This document shows positions 24,961 to 33,461 of a stretch of DNA of 64,000 nucleotides, in pieces. The notes beneath the pieces are model-generated. The model searched no databases and was not told the DNA's origin. It was given only the letters and a program-made list of their open reading frames with translations. Source of the DNA: Streptomyces clavifer (GTDB lineage: Bacteria > Actinomycetota > Actinomycetes > Streptomycetales > Streptomycetaceae); contig BMWJ01000008.1 of assembly GCA_014651175.1 (NCBI GenBank), forward strand, positions 124,001 through 188,000, read 5' to 3'. The translations under genes were made by a program, and so were the position numbers. Every line of letters begins with the position of its first letter. The first letter of the stretch is position 1.

Positions 24961-25533
24961 ATGGCACGCACCCGACTCACGCCCGAACGTGAGAACGAGC
25001 TGTACACCGCTGTGCTCGACCTGCTCGGCGAGGTCGGCTACGAAGCCCTGACCATGGACGCCATTGCCGCCCGCACTCGTTCCAGCAAGGCCACCCTCTA
25101 CCGCCAGTGGGGGAGCAAGCCCGAGCTGGTCGTCAAGGCGCTCCGGAACAACAAGCCGGTCCACCTTGCCGAGATCGACACCGGTTCGCTGCGCGGCGAC
25201 GTCCAAGCCGTGCTCACGCGTACCGACGACTGCCAGATGGAGAAGAACTCCGCACTGCTGCGGGGTCTGAGCCATGCCGTCCACAACAACCCCGATCTGT
25301 TCCAGGCGCTGCGCGAGCTGCTGATCGAGCCGGAGATGACCGGTCTCGGAGCACTGCTCCAGCGGGCCGTGGACCGGGGGGAGGTGCGTCCGGACAATCC
25401 GGCGCTCCCCTATGTACCGCACATGATGATCGGCGCCTTCGCCGCTCGGGAACTGGTCGAGGAAAGACCGGTCGACCAGGCGTTCCTCACCGCATACGTG
25501 GAAGCCGTGGTGTTCCCCGCCCTCGGCGTCTGA
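24961..25533 (+). CDS. TetR-family transcriptional regulator
   Basis: A 190-residue TetR protein. The helix-turn-helix is LTMDAIAARTRSSKATLYRQWGSKPELV (residues about 28-57), followed by a helical ligand domain. A strong AGGAGGTC precedes ATG 24961. It lies upstream of the MMPL exporter gene and downstream of two matching palindromes, so it most likely represses itself and the exporter, and possibly the divergent protease gene. Confidence 0.9.
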   Translation: MARTRLTPERENELYTAVLDLLGEVGYEALTMDAIAARTRSSKATLYRQWGSKPELVVKALRNNKPVHLAEIDTGSLRGDVQAVLTRTDDCQMEKNSALLRGLSHAVHNNPDLFQALRELLIEPEMTGLGALLQRAVDRGEVRPDNPALPYVPHMMIGAFAARELVEERPVDQAFLTAYVEAVVFPALGV

Positions 25534-25549
25534 CGTCCCCGTTTCTCGT

Positions 25550-25634
25550 ACCACCACTCCCTGGGCACCACCACGCCCTGAGCACCACCAGTCCCTGAGC
25601 ACCACCACGCCCTGAGCTCCACCATGCCCTGACG
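25550..25634. repeat. Five tandem 17-bp repeats
   Basis: Five consecutive 17-nt units follow the consensus ACCACCACGCCCTGAGC (25550-25566, 25567-25583, 25584-25600, 25601-25617, 25618-25634). Units 2 and 4 are identical; the others differ at one to four positions. They fill the 184-bp gap between tetR and the exporter gene. The unit length is not a multiple of three, so a coding repeat is unlikely. Confidence 0.85.
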
Positions 25635-25717
25635 CTCCACCTGACACGCCGCTCTCGTCGTCGGGCTGGTTCCTCACGCCCTTTTCCACTCCACGACCTG
25701 ACCGGGAGTACCCCTCC

Positions 25718-27928
25718 GTGGCCACATTCCTGTACAAAATCGGGCGGCTCACGTTCCGGCGCCGCCGCCTTGTCGCCCTCGTCTGGGTGGCGCTGCTGGC
25801 ACTCGCCGGATTCGGCGCCGCGTCCGCGTCCACCGCCACCTCGAGCTCCTTCTCCATCCCCGGCACCGAGGCCCAGAAGGCCTTCGACCTGCTGGAGGAA
25901 CGCTTCCCCGGAGGCAGCGCCGACGGCGCGACCGCCCGGGTCGTCTTCAAGGCCCCCGACGGGCAGAAGGTGACCGACGCCGGCAACAAGGCCGAGGTCG
26001 GCAAGATCGTGGCCGAGCTGAAGTCCGGCTCCGACCAGATCGCCTCCGTGGCCGACCCGTTCAAGGCGAACGCCGTCAGTGAGAACGGCTCGACGGCGTA
26101 CATCTCCGTCTCCTACGAGGTCAGCTCGATGGAGCTCACCGACGGGACGCGGGAGGCGCTGGAGGACGCGGGCGAGGCCGCGCGGAGCAGCGGCATGACC
26201 GTGGAGATCGGCGGTGACGCGCTCCAGGTGATGCCGCACACCGGTGCCACCGAGGTCATCGGGATCGCCGTCGCCGCGGTGGTGCTGGTCATCACCTTCG
26301 GTTCGCTGATCGCCGCGGGGCTGCCGCTGCTGACCGCGCTCGTCGGCGTCGGGATCGGCGTGTCGCTGATCACGGCCCTGGCCAACGTGCTCGACCTGGG
26401 CTCCACCACCTCCACGCTCGCGATGATGATCGGGCTCGCGGTCGGTATCGACTACGCGCTCTTCATCGTCTCCCGCTACCGTGCCGAACTGGCCGAGGGC
26501 CGGGAACGCGAGGAAGCGGCCGGGCGGGCCGTGGGCACGGCCGGATCAGCGGTCGTCTTCGCCGGCCTGACCGTCGTCATCGCACTCGTCGGGCTCGCCG
26601 TCGTCAACATCCCGATGCTGACGAAGATGGGCGCCGCGGCGGCGGGCACGGTCGCGATCGCCGTCCTCATCGCGCTCACCCTCGTCCCCGCACTGCTGGG
26701 CTTCGCGGGCAAGCGGGTCATGGGGCGCAAGGCGCGCAAGGCCGCCGAGGCGGAGAACAAGCCCGACGCCAAGCCGAACATGGGCACCCGCTGGGCACGG
26801 TTCGTCCTGCGCAAGCCGGTGTGGGTGCTGCTGGCCGGAGTCATCGGCCTCGGTGTCATCGCCGTACCGGCCGCCTCGCTGGAGATGGGACTGCCGGACG
26901 ACGGCTCCCAGCCGAAGAGCACCACGCAGCGCCAGGCGTACGACCTGCTGTCCGACGGCTTCGGCCCCGGGTTCAACGGTCCGCTGCTCGTCGTCGTGGA
27001 CACGAAGGGCAGCGCGGACGGCAAGACCGCCGTCGACCAGGTCTCCCAGGAGATCGAGGGCATCGGCCACGTCGCGGCCGTCACCCCGGCGACCTTCAAC
27101 AAGGCCGGCGACGCCGCCACCATCACGGTCATCCCCGAGGACCGGCCGAGCTCCGTCCAGACGGAGGACGTCGTCCACGCGATCCGCGACGCCGGTGCGG
27201 ACGTCAGGAGCGAGACCGGGGCCGTCGTGCTGGTCACCGGTGCGACCGCGATGAACATCGACTTCTCGGAGAAGATGAACGACGCGCTGCTGCCCTACCT
27301 GGCGCTCGTCGTCGGTCTGGCCTTCCTGCTCCTGATGGTGGTCTTCCGGTCGCTGCTGGTGCCGCTGAAGGCGGCCCTCGGCTTCCTGCTCTCGGTCGTC
27401 GCGGCCCTGGGCGCGGTCGTCGCGGTCTTCCAGTGGGGCTGGCTCGGCTCGCTCTTCGGGGTCGAGCAGACCGGTCCGATCATGAGCATGATGCCGATCT
27501 TCATGGTCGGCGTGGTCTTCGGTCTCGCCATGGACTACGAGGTCTTCCTGGTCACCCGGATGCGCGAGGCGTACGTCCACGGGGAGACGCCCGGCCAGGC
27601 CGTCGTCACCGGCTTCCGGCACGGGGCCCGGGTGGTGTCGGCCGCCGCGGTGATCATGATCGCGGTCTTCGCCGGCTTCATCGGCTCCAGCGAATCGATG
27701 ATCAAGATGATCGGCTTCTCGCTGGCCATCGCGGTCTTCTTCGACGCCTTCGTGGTCCGGATGGCCATCGTGCCCGCCGTGCTCGCCCTGCTCGGCGAGC
27801 GTGCCTGGTGGCTGCCGCGCCGGCTCGACCGTGTGCTGCCCAACGTGGACGTGGAGGGTGAGGGCCTGCGTGCGAACCTCGCCGACGGCGGCCCCGCGGG
27901 CGGGGAGCGAGAGCTGAGCCGCGTCTGA
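25718..27928 (+). CDS. MMPL-family (RND superfamily) exporter
   Basis: A 736-residue membrane protein with the MMPL layout. An N-terminal membrane segment is followed by a periplasm-type loop, then a block of five segments starting TEVIGIAVAAVVLVITFGSL and containing GIDYALFIVSRYR. A second loop and a second block follow, with FGLAMDYEVFLVTRMRE. The two GxDYxxF motifs hold the proton-relay Asp-Tyr pairs. These transporters export lipids, siderophores or drugs using the proton gradient. GTG 25718 follows GGGAG. The upstream TetR probably controls it in response to an exported compound. Confidence 0.92.
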   Translation: MATFLYKIGRLTFRRRRLVALVWVALLALAGFGAASASTATSSSFSIPGTEAQKAFDLLEERFPGGSADGATARVVFKAPDGQKVTDAGNKAEVGKIVAELKSGSDQIASVADPFKANAVSENGSTAYISVSYEVSSMELTDGTREALEDAGEAARSSGMTVEIGGDALQVMPHTGATEVIGIAVAAVVLVITFGSLIAAGLPLLTALVGVGIGVSLITALANVLDLGSTTSTLAMMIGLAVGIDYALFIVSRYRAELAEGREREEAAGRAVGTAGSAVVFAGLTVVIALVGLAVVNIPMLTKMGAAAAGTVAIAVLIALTLVPALLGFAGKRVMGRKARKAAEAENKPDAKPNMGTRWARFVLRKPVWVLLAGVIGLGVIAVPAASLEMGLPDDGSQPKSTTQRQAYDLLSDGFGPGFNGPLLVVVDTKGSADGKTAVDQVSQEIEGIGHVAAVTPATFNKAGDAATITVIPEDRPSSVQTEDVVHAIRDAGADVRSETGAVVLVTGATAMNIDFSEKMNDALLPYLALVVGLAFLLLMVVFRSLLVPLKAALGFLLSVVAALGAVVAVFQWGWLGSLFGVEQTGPIMSMMPIFMVGVVFGLAMDYEVFLVTRMREAYVHGETPGQAVVTGFRHGARVVSAAAVIMIAVFAGFIGSSESMIKMIGFSLAIAVFFDAFVVRMAIVPAVLALLGERAWWLPRRLDRVLPNVDVEGEGLRANLADGGPAGGERELSRV

Positions 27929-27931
27929 CCC

Positions 27932-28021
27932 GCGGCTCGCTCCGAGCCGCACCGTCCGTCCCGCGGCTCGCTCCGAGCCGCACACACTCCGGGGCCGCGT
28001 CCGAGCGGAACGCGGCCCCGG
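27932..28021 (+). terminator. Three successive hairpins after the exporter gene
   Basis: Two identical hairpins GCGGCTCG-CTC-CGAGCCGC (27932-27950 and 27963-27981) are 31 bp apart. A larger one, CCGGGGCCGCGT / ACGCGGCCCCGG (27989-28021), follows. The first two come from a local direct duplication. Together they make a strong transcription stop. Confidence 0.7.
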
Positions 28022-28061
28022 TGCGCCGGTTACCTGTGGGGACGGGGGGGCCGGAGCGGCA

Positions 28062-28093
28062 GAGGGCCCCCGTGCACGCGGCACGGGGGCTCT
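28062..28093 (-). terminator. Terminator of the SsgA-like gene
   Basis: GCCCCCGTGC / GCACGGGGGC with loop ACGCG (28066-28090), extended by GAG/CTC pairing, lies just after the SsgA-like stop codon on the minus strand. Confidence 0.65.
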
Positions 28094-28095
28094 CG

Positions 28096-28569
28096 TCATG
28101 TGCGCGTGGTGGACGCGGCGGGCGCGGGCGCCCCGGCGGGGGTCTCGCTGACGGCATCCGTCCTGGTCCGGACTCTGCCGCCGGTCCCCGCGCCGCTCGC
28201 GGCCCGGCCGGTCCCCTTGCTGCCGCCGGTCCCCGCGCTACTGCCGAACTGGTCGTGCACGCGGCGCAGGAAGCGGATCAGCGGCGCCCTGTCGAACTGG
28301 AACACGGCCACTCCGTCCGCCGAGTGCAGCTCCAGGATCAGCTGGGCCCGGCCGCAGGGCCAGACCCGTATGTCGCCGCGGGTGACGGGGGAGCGCAGGC
28401 CCTTCTCCAGGAGGTCGCGGCCGAAGGCCCAGTCGACGCCGCCGGGGAGTCCGATCTGGACGGTCCGGGGGTCCCCGGGGTCGCACCGCAGCTCCACCGG
28501 GATCCGCCGCGGGTCGGGTCCGTCCGTGATGAGCCGGGCGCGGGCGTGTTCTCTGATCACGAGGGACAT
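28096..28569 (-). CDS. SsgA-like sporulation and cell-division protein (SALP)
   Basis: A 157-residue member of the SsgA-like family, found only in morphologically complex actinomycetes and acting in septum placement and peptidoglycan remodelling during sporulation. The family core is recognisable as PVELRCDPGDP-type sequence (residues 24-34), VDWAFGRDLLEKGL and GDIRVWP, followed by LELHSADGVAVFQF and a closing helix FLRRVHDQF. A 50-residue Gly/Ser/Thr/Arg-rich tail is unusual compared with short SsgB. GGAGGAG precedes ATG 28569. Which of the SsgA-G paralogs it represents cannot be decided by eye. Confidence 0.88.
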   Translation of the reverse strand: MSLVIREHARARLITDGPDPRRIPVELRCDPGDPRTVQIGLPGGVDWAFGRDLLEKGLRSPVTRGDIRVWPCGRAQLILELHSADGVAVFQFDRAPLIRFLRRVHDQFGSSAGTGGSKGTGRAASGAGTGGRVRTRTDAVSETPAGAPAPAASTTRT

Positions 28570-28669
28570 GGGCCGGCTCCTCCTGTGTGAACTTCTCTCC
28601 TCACCCAATGTCGCATATGTTCCCATTTGGGCGCGTTGAGAGAGGAAAGTAGTTGGGTCGTCTGCGCTC

Positions 28670-28700
28670 TTGCGAGAGGTTCGCAACAAGGCCCTATCAT
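28670..28700 (+). promoter_or_regulatory. Nur-like box overlapping the promoter of the metal transporter operon
   Basis: TTGCGA-GAGGT-TCGCAA (28670-28686) is a perfect 6-bp inverted repeat with a 5-nt spacer. It fits the Nur consensus tTGCaa-N5-ttGCAA known from Streptomyces coelicolor. TATCAT (28695-28700) is a good -10, so the box sits on the -35, as expected of a nickel-responsive repressor site. Confidence 0.65.
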
Positions 28701-28750
28701 TGAGCGGTTGCCGACCCGCCCGCAGAAACGCCCCGAAGCGGAGCCACTCC

Positions 28751-29803
28751 ATGCATGTACCCGACGGATTCATCAATGCACCCGTCTCCGCCGTCGCGGG
28801 AGTCGTCGCCGCGGGTGCGGTCGCGGTCAGTCTGCGGGGTGCACGGCGTGAACTGGACGAGCGCACCGCACCGCTGGCCGGCCTCGTCGCCGCCTTCGTC
28901 TTCGCCGTGCAGATGCTGAACTTCCCGGTCGCCGCCGGTACCAGCGGCCATCTCCTGGGCGGCGCTCTGGCGGCGATCCTGGTCGGGCCCTACACCGGGG
29001 TGCTCTGCATAGCCGTCGTCCTGCTGATGCAGGGGATCCTCTTCGCCGACGGCGGCCTCACCGCGCTCGGCGTGAACATCTCGGTCATGGGCGTCGTCAC
29101 CGTCGTCGTCGCGTACGGCCTCTTCCGCGGGCTGACCTCCGTGCTGCCCCGCACCCGCCGCTCGACGACCGCCGCGGCCTTCGTGGCCGCGCTGGTCTCC
29201 GTCCCGGCCGCCGCCGTCGCCTTCACCCTGCTCTACGCGATCGGCGGAACCACCGACGTACCCCTCGGCAAGGTCCTCACCGCGATGGTCGGCGTCCACG
29301 TCCTGATCGGCATCGGCGAGGCCGCGATCACCGCGCTGACCGTCGGCGCCGTCCTCGCGGTCCGCCCCGACCTCGTCCACGGCTCCCGCGGACTCGCCGC
29401 CCCGCTCAAGCTCCGCGTCGACGGCGAACTCGTCGACGCCCCGGCAGCCGCTCCCGCCCCGGCCGCCCCGCGTTCCACACGGAAGGTCTGGGCGGCCGGC
29501 CTGGTCGCCGCACTCCTCCTCGCGGGCTTCGTCTCCTTCTACGCGTCGGCCGACCCCGACGGCCTGGAGAAGGTCGCCGCGGACCAGGGCATCGACGAAA
29601 AGGTCGAGGAGCACGGCGCCGCCGACTCCCCGCTCGCCGACTACGGGGTCAAGGACGTCGAGAACGCCCGGATCTCCGGCGGCCTCGCCGGGGTGATCGG
29701 TGTCGGCGTCACCGTCGTCGTCGGCAGCGGTGTCTTCTGGGCCGTGCGCCGACGGCGTACGCGCGAGGCATCCGGGACCACCACCGGAACCAGGTCCGAC
29801 TGA
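28751..29803 (+). CDS. cbiM: ECF-type nickel/cobalt transporter substrate-binding component, CbiM-CbiN fusion
   Basis: A 350-residue fusion. Residues 1 to about 215 are the CbiM/NikM membrane component, starting MHVPDGFIN, where the free N-terminus and His2 help bind the metal ion. There are several membrane segments, including a GVNISVMGVVTVVVAYGLFRGL segment. After a Pro/Ala-rich linker, residues about 237-345 form the CbiN-like part, with membrane segment, the ADPDGLEKVA signature and a final membrane helix. Fusion of M and N is common in actinobacteria. It heads a three-gene operon with CbiQ and CbiO. The Nur-like box upstream suggests nickel rather than cobalt; no B12 riboswitch was seen. 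Confidence 0.9.
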   Translation: MHVPDGFINAPVSAVAGVVAAGAVAVSLRGARRELDERTAPLAGLVAAFVFAVQMLNFPVAAGTSGHLLGGALAAILVGPYTGVLCIAVVLLMQGILFADGGLTALGVNISVMGVVTVVVAYGLFRGLTSVLPRTRRSTTAAAFVAALVSVPAAAVAFTLLYAIGGTTDVPLGKVLTAMVGVHVLIGIGEAAITALTVGAVLAVRPDLVHGSRGLAAPLKLRVDGELVDAPAAAPAPAAPRSTRKVWAAGLVAALLLAGFVSFYASADPDGLEKVAADQGIDEKVEEHGAADSPLADYGVKDVENARISGGLAGVIGVGVTVVVGSGVFWAVRRRRTREASGTTTGTRSD

Positions 29804-29804
29804 C

Positions 29805-30566
29805 ATGGGCGCCGGCCACGCGCACAAGCTCTACCGGCACGGTCACTCCCCGGTCCACGACCTGCCGCCGCACTGCAAGCTCGTCGCGGTCCTCTGCTTC
29901 GTCGTGGTCGTCGTCTCCACGCCGCGCGAGGCCGTCTGGGCCTTCGCGCTGTACGCGGCCCTGCTCGCCGGCGTCGCCGCCACCGCCCGGATCCCCGCCG
30001 GATTCCTGCTGAAGCGGCTGGTCATCGAGGTGCCGTTCGTCGCGTTCGCGCTGCTCATGCCGTTCGTCGTACCCGGCGAACAGACCGAGCTCCTCGGCGT
30101 CCCCGTCAGCGTCCCCGGTCTCTGGGGCGCCTGGAACGTCCTCGCCAAGGGCACCCTCGGCGTGGGCGCTTCGGTCCTCCTGGCCTCCACCACCGAGCTC
30201 CGCTCCCTGCTGCTCGGCCTCCAGCGGCTCAGGCTCCCGCCGCTCCTCGTCCAGATCGCGTCGTTCATGATCCGGTACGGCGACGTGATCACCGACGAGC
30301 TGCGCCGGATGTCGATCGCCCGCCGCTCCCGCGGTTTCGAGGCGCGCGGCGTGCGGCACTGGGGCGTGCTCGCCAAGACGATGGGCGCCCTGTTCATCCG
30401 GTCCTACGAGCGCGGCGAACGCGTCCACCTCGCGATGGTCAGCCGCGGTTACACCGGCAGCATGCCCGTGATCGACGAGGTGACCGCCTCCCGCACCCAG
30501 TGGGCGTACGCGTCCGTGCTCCCCGTGCTCGCCCTCGCCGTATGTCTGCTGGGATGGACCGTATGA
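29805..30566 (+). CDS. cbiQ: ECF transporter T component CbiQ
   Basis: A 253-residue membrane protein, the transmembrane coupling subunit of an energy-coupling-factor transporter. It starts 1 nt after the CbiMN stop. HSPVHDLPPHCKLVAVL at the N-terminus and the cytoplasmic coupling helices with RRSRGFEARG and MVSRGYTG (the Ala-Arg-Gly-type motifs that contact the ATPase) are typical. It is followed by cbiO with a 4-nt overlap. Confidence 0.92.
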   Translation: MGAGHAHKLYRHGHSPVHDLPPHCKLVAVLCFVVVVVSTPREAVWAFALYAALLAGVAATARIPAGFLLKRLVIEVPFVAFALLMPFVVPGEQTELLGVPVSVPGLWGAWNVLAKGTLGVGASVLLASTTELRSLLLGLQRLRLPPLLVQIASFMIRYGDVITDELRRMSIARRSRGFEARGVRHWGVLAKTMGALFIRSYERGERVHLAMVSRGYTGSMPVIDEVTASRTQWAYASVLPVLALAVCLLGWTV

Positions 30567-31333
30567 GCCTGCCCACCGCCCCCGCGCCGTCCCTCGAGGT
30601 CAGCGGCCTCGCCTACGCCTATCCCGACGGCCACCAGGCGCTGTTCGGCGTCGACCTGACCGTGGCCCGCGGCGAACGGGTCGCCGTCCTCGGGCCCAAC
30701 GGGGCGGGCAAGACCACCCTCGTCCTGCACCTCAACGGCATCCTCGACGCGGGCGCCGGCACCGTCCGGGTCGCCGGGCTGCCGGTGGAGAAGCGCCACC
30801 TGGCCGAGATCCGGCGCCGGGTCGGCATCGTCTTCCAGGACCCCGACGACCAGCTCTTCATGCCGACCGTCCGCGAGGACGTCGCCTTCGGGCCCGCCGC
30901 GGCCGGACTCCGCGGCGCCGAACTGGAGGAGCGGGTCATGACCGCGCTCAAGCAGGTCGGCATGGAGGCGTACGCCACGCGGCCCCCGCACCACCTCTCC
31001 TTCGGCCAGCGCCGCCGCGTCGCCGTCGCCACCGTCCTCGCCATGGAGCCGGAGATCCTCGTCCTGGACGAGCCCTCCTCCAACCTGGACCCGGCCTCCC
31101 GCCGCGAACTGGCGGACATCCTGCGCTCCCTGGACGTCACGGTGCTGATGGTCACCCACGACCTGCCGTACGCGCTGGAGCTCTGCCCCCGGGCCGTGAT
31201 CCTCAGCGACGGGGTGATCGCCGCCGACGACCGCACCCAGGACCTGCTCTGCGACGACGAACTGATGCGCGAACACCGGCTGGAGCTGCCCTTCGGCTTC
31301 GACCCGCGTTCCGTCGTCGTACCGCTCACGTGA
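30563..31333 (+). CDS. cbiO: ECF transporter ATPase CbiO
   Basis: A 256-residue ABC ATPase that powers metal uptake by the CbiMNQ complex. Walker A is GPNGAGKTT, the Q-loop FQDPDDQLF is the typical ECF form, the signature is LSFGQRRRVAVA (Phe in place of the first usual Gly), Walker B is ILVLDEPSS and the switch is VTHD. ATG 30563 overlaps the cbiQ stop (ATGA); an in-frame ATG lies 9 nt upstream at 30554. Confidence 0.93.
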   Translation: MSLPTAPAPSLEVSGLAYAYPDGHQALFGVDLTVARGERVAVLGPNGAGKTTLVLHLNGILDAGAGTVRVAGLPVEKRHLAEIRRRVGIVFQDPDDQLFMPTVREDVAFGPAAAGLRGAELEERVMTALKQVGMEAYATRPPHHLSFGQRRRVAVATVLAMEPEILVLDEPSSNLDPASRRELADILRSLDVTVLMVTHDLPYALELCPRAVILSDGVIAADDRTQDLLCDDELMREHRLELPFGFDPRSVVVPLT

Positions 31334-31385
31334 ACAGACCCGACCCGGCCCCCGCCCGGCCCGCGGTCCGATGCACCATGGGGGC

Positions 31386-32573
31386 ATGAGCGGGAGCGCG
31401 GGAGCAGGCGTGGATGTACGGGGCACGGTGACACCGGGGTTCGAGGCGGTACGGGACGCCTTCGTCCGGAACTTCGAACAGCGGGGCGAGCGGGGGGCGG
31501 CCGTGACGGTCTACCGCCACGGCCGCAAGGTCGTGGACCTGTGGGCCGGCACGAGGGATGTCGACGGCACCGAGCCGTGGGCCGTCGACACCGTCCAGAT
31601 CGTCCGGTCGGCGGGCAAGGGCGTCGCCGCAGCCGTACCGCTGCTGCTGCACCAGCGCGGGCAGGTGGACCTGGACGCGCCCGTCGGCACGTACTGGCCG
31701 GAGTTCAAGGCGAACGGCAAGGAACGCGTCCTCGTACGCCATCTCCTCGCCCACCGGGCCGGGCTGGCCGCCCTCGACGGCACGCTGACGCCCGAGGAGG
31801 CGGTCGACGGAGGCTCCGGGCCGCGGGCGGTCGCCGCCCAACGGCCGCTGTGGGAGCCCGGCACCGACCACGGGTACCACGCCCAGACCTACAGCTGGCT
31901 CGTCGCCGAACTGGTCCGCAGGGTCACCGGACGCACCATCGGCCGCTGGATCGCCGAGGAGATCGCCCGCCCGCTCGGCCTGGACTTCTGGTTCGGTCTC
32001 CCGGCGGACGAGGCGCACCGGATCGGGCGGATCGGGCCCGTGGAACCCCCGGTGACCGAAGGCGGGGGCGGCACCCTGCGCGTGCGCCCCAAGCGCTCCG
32101 TCGTCGAGGCCTACCGCGACCCCGCCTCGCTCACCCGTCGCGCGTTCGGCGCGATCGACCCCTTCCCCGACGAGAACGACCCGGCCTACCGGGCGGCCGA
32201 ACTCCCCGCCTCCAACGGCGTCGCCACCGCACGCGGCCTCGCCCGCTGCTACGCGGCGATGATCGGCGAGGTCGACGGGCACCGGCTGTTCGCTCCCGCC
32301 ACGCTCACCCTGGCCCGCACCGAGGAGTCCGCCGGCCCGGACCGGGTCCTGGTCGTCAACACCCGTTTCGGCCTCGGCTACATGCTGCACGGCCCGGCCG
32401 CCCCGCTCCTGGCACCCGGTTCCTTCGGCCACCCCGGCCGCGGCGGATCCCTGGGCTTCGCCGACCCCGAAGCGGGCATCGCACTCGGCTATGTGACGAA
32501 CGGTCTGCAGAAGGGAGTCACCGCCGACCCCCGTGCCCAGGCGCTCGTCAGGGCAGTACGTTCGGTCCTATGA
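31386..32573 (+). CDS. Serine hydrolase, class C beta-lactamase fold
   Basis: A 395-residue protein of the beta-lactamase/EstB/DD-peptidase superfamily. VRSAGKGVAAAVP contains the S-x-x-K nucleophile motif; the second motif Tyr is in the YHAQTYSW region, and the third motif is probably HPGRGGSLGFADP near the C-terminus (HxG type). No signal peptide is visible, so it is probably a cytoplasmic esterase rather than a secreted beta-lactamase. ATG 31386 is used. Its stop overlaps the downstream SDR start (ATGA). Confidence 0.85.
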   Translation: MSGSAGAGVDVRGTVTPGFEAVRDAFVRNFEQRGERGAAVTVYRHGRKVVDLWAGTRDVDGTEPWAVDTVQIVRSAGKGVAAAVPLLLHQRGQVDLDAPVGTYWPEFKANGKERVLVRHLLAHRAGLAALDGTLTPEEAVDGGSGPRAVAAQRPLWEPGTDHGYHAQTYSWLVAELVRRVTGRTIGRWIAEEIARPLGLDFWFGLPADEAHRIGRIGPVEPPVTEGGGGTLRVRPKRSVVEAYRDPASLTRRAFGAIDPFPDENDPAYRAAELPASNGVATARGLARCYAAMIGEVDGHRLFAPATLTLARTEESAGPDRVLVVNTRFGLGYMLHGPAAPLLAPGSFGHPGRGGSLGFADPEAGIALGYVTNGLQKGVTADPRAQALVRAVRSVL

Positions 32574-33370
32574 CTCCTCCTCCCTCCGCAGCACGCTTCG
32601 ACGGACACGCCGCGCTCCTCACCGGCGCGGGCCAGGGCATCGGGGCCGCCACGGCCCGCAGGCTGGCCGCCGAGGGCGCGGCGGTCCTGGTCACCGACCT
32701 GGACGCCGCACGGGCCGGGAAGACGGCCGCGGAGATACGTGAGCACGGAGGCAGGGCCGACTCCCTGGCCTGCGACGTGGGCGACCGGGCGGCGGTCGAC
32801 TCGGCCGTCGCGCACGCCGTCGCCGTCTTCGGCCGGCTCGACGTCCTGGTCAACAACGCCTACGCGAACCACGAGGACGCACCCCTCTTCGAGGACGAGG
32901 CGGACGAATCCTGGGACCACACCCTCGACGTCACCCTGACCGGTCCCTACCGCTGCTCCCGCGCCGCGCTGCCGCACCTGGTGGCCTCCGGCCGGGGCGC
33001 GATCGTCAACATCGGCTCGGTCAACGGCGAACAGGACTTCGGCGGCCACGCCTACAGCGCCGCCAAGGCGGGGCTGGCCAGCCTCACCCGTACGCTGGCC
33101 GGCCACGCGGGCCCGCGCGGCGTCCGGGTCAACCTCGTCGCTCCCGGCACGATCCGCACCGACGCGTGGACGGGCCGTGACGCCGACCTGGCGCGGGCGA
33201 CCGCCCTCTACCCGCTGGGCCGGCTCGGCGCCCCGGACGACATCGCGTCGGCCGTGGCCTTCCTGGCCTCCTCGGACGCGTCCTGGATCACGGGGACGAC
33301 GCTGCGGGTGGACGGGGGCCTGCTCGGGGTCAACGAGGGCTTCCGCAGGGCGATGCGGGGGGACGGGTGA
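32570..33370 (+). CDS. SDR-family NAD(P)-dependent oxidoreductase
   Basis: A 266-residue classical SDR with TGAGQGIG, NNAYANH in place of the NNAG motif, the catalytic Ser in NIGSVNG, and HAYSAAKAGL (Tyr-x3-Lys). It ends with WITGTTLRVDGGLLGV, the usual SDR C-terminus. It is coupled to the serine hydrolase by a 4-nt overlap, so the pair may act on one substrate (hydrolysis plus oxidation). Substrate unknown. Confidence 0.88.
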   Translation: MTPPPSAARFDGHAALLTGAGQGIGAATARRLAAEGAAVLVTDLDAARAGKTAAEIREHGGRADSLACDVGDRAAVDSAVAHAVAVFGRLDVLVNNAYANHEDAPLFEDEADESWDHTLDVTLTGPYRCSRAALPHLVASGRGAIVNIGSVNGEQDFGGHAYSAAKAGLASLTRTLAGHAGPRGVRVNLVAPGTIRTDAWTGRDADLARATALYPLGRLGAPDDIASAVAFLASSDASWITGTTLRVDGGLLGVNEGFRRAMRGDG

Positions 33371-33461
33371 TTTTGTGGCCTTGGTGGACGCCGTGGCCCA
33401 CCCTCCGTTCGATGCCGGATCATGGGTGGGAGACGGGCCGACACGGACACGGGAGACGTGG

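Noticed and set aside
22309-25533. A 1074-codon plus-strand frame through the tricorn gene
   Set aside because: It is antisense to a gene with full tricorn motifs; only the last 191 codons (TetR) show family motifs and a ribosome-binding site.
25550-25634. CRISPR array
   Set aside because: Units are contiguous 17-mers without spacers, and no cas genes are present in the window.
28570-28750. Cobalamin riboswitch ahead of the CbiMNQO operon
   Set aside because: The leader after the -10 is about 45 nt and has no B12-box-like sequence; it is too short for the riboswitch.
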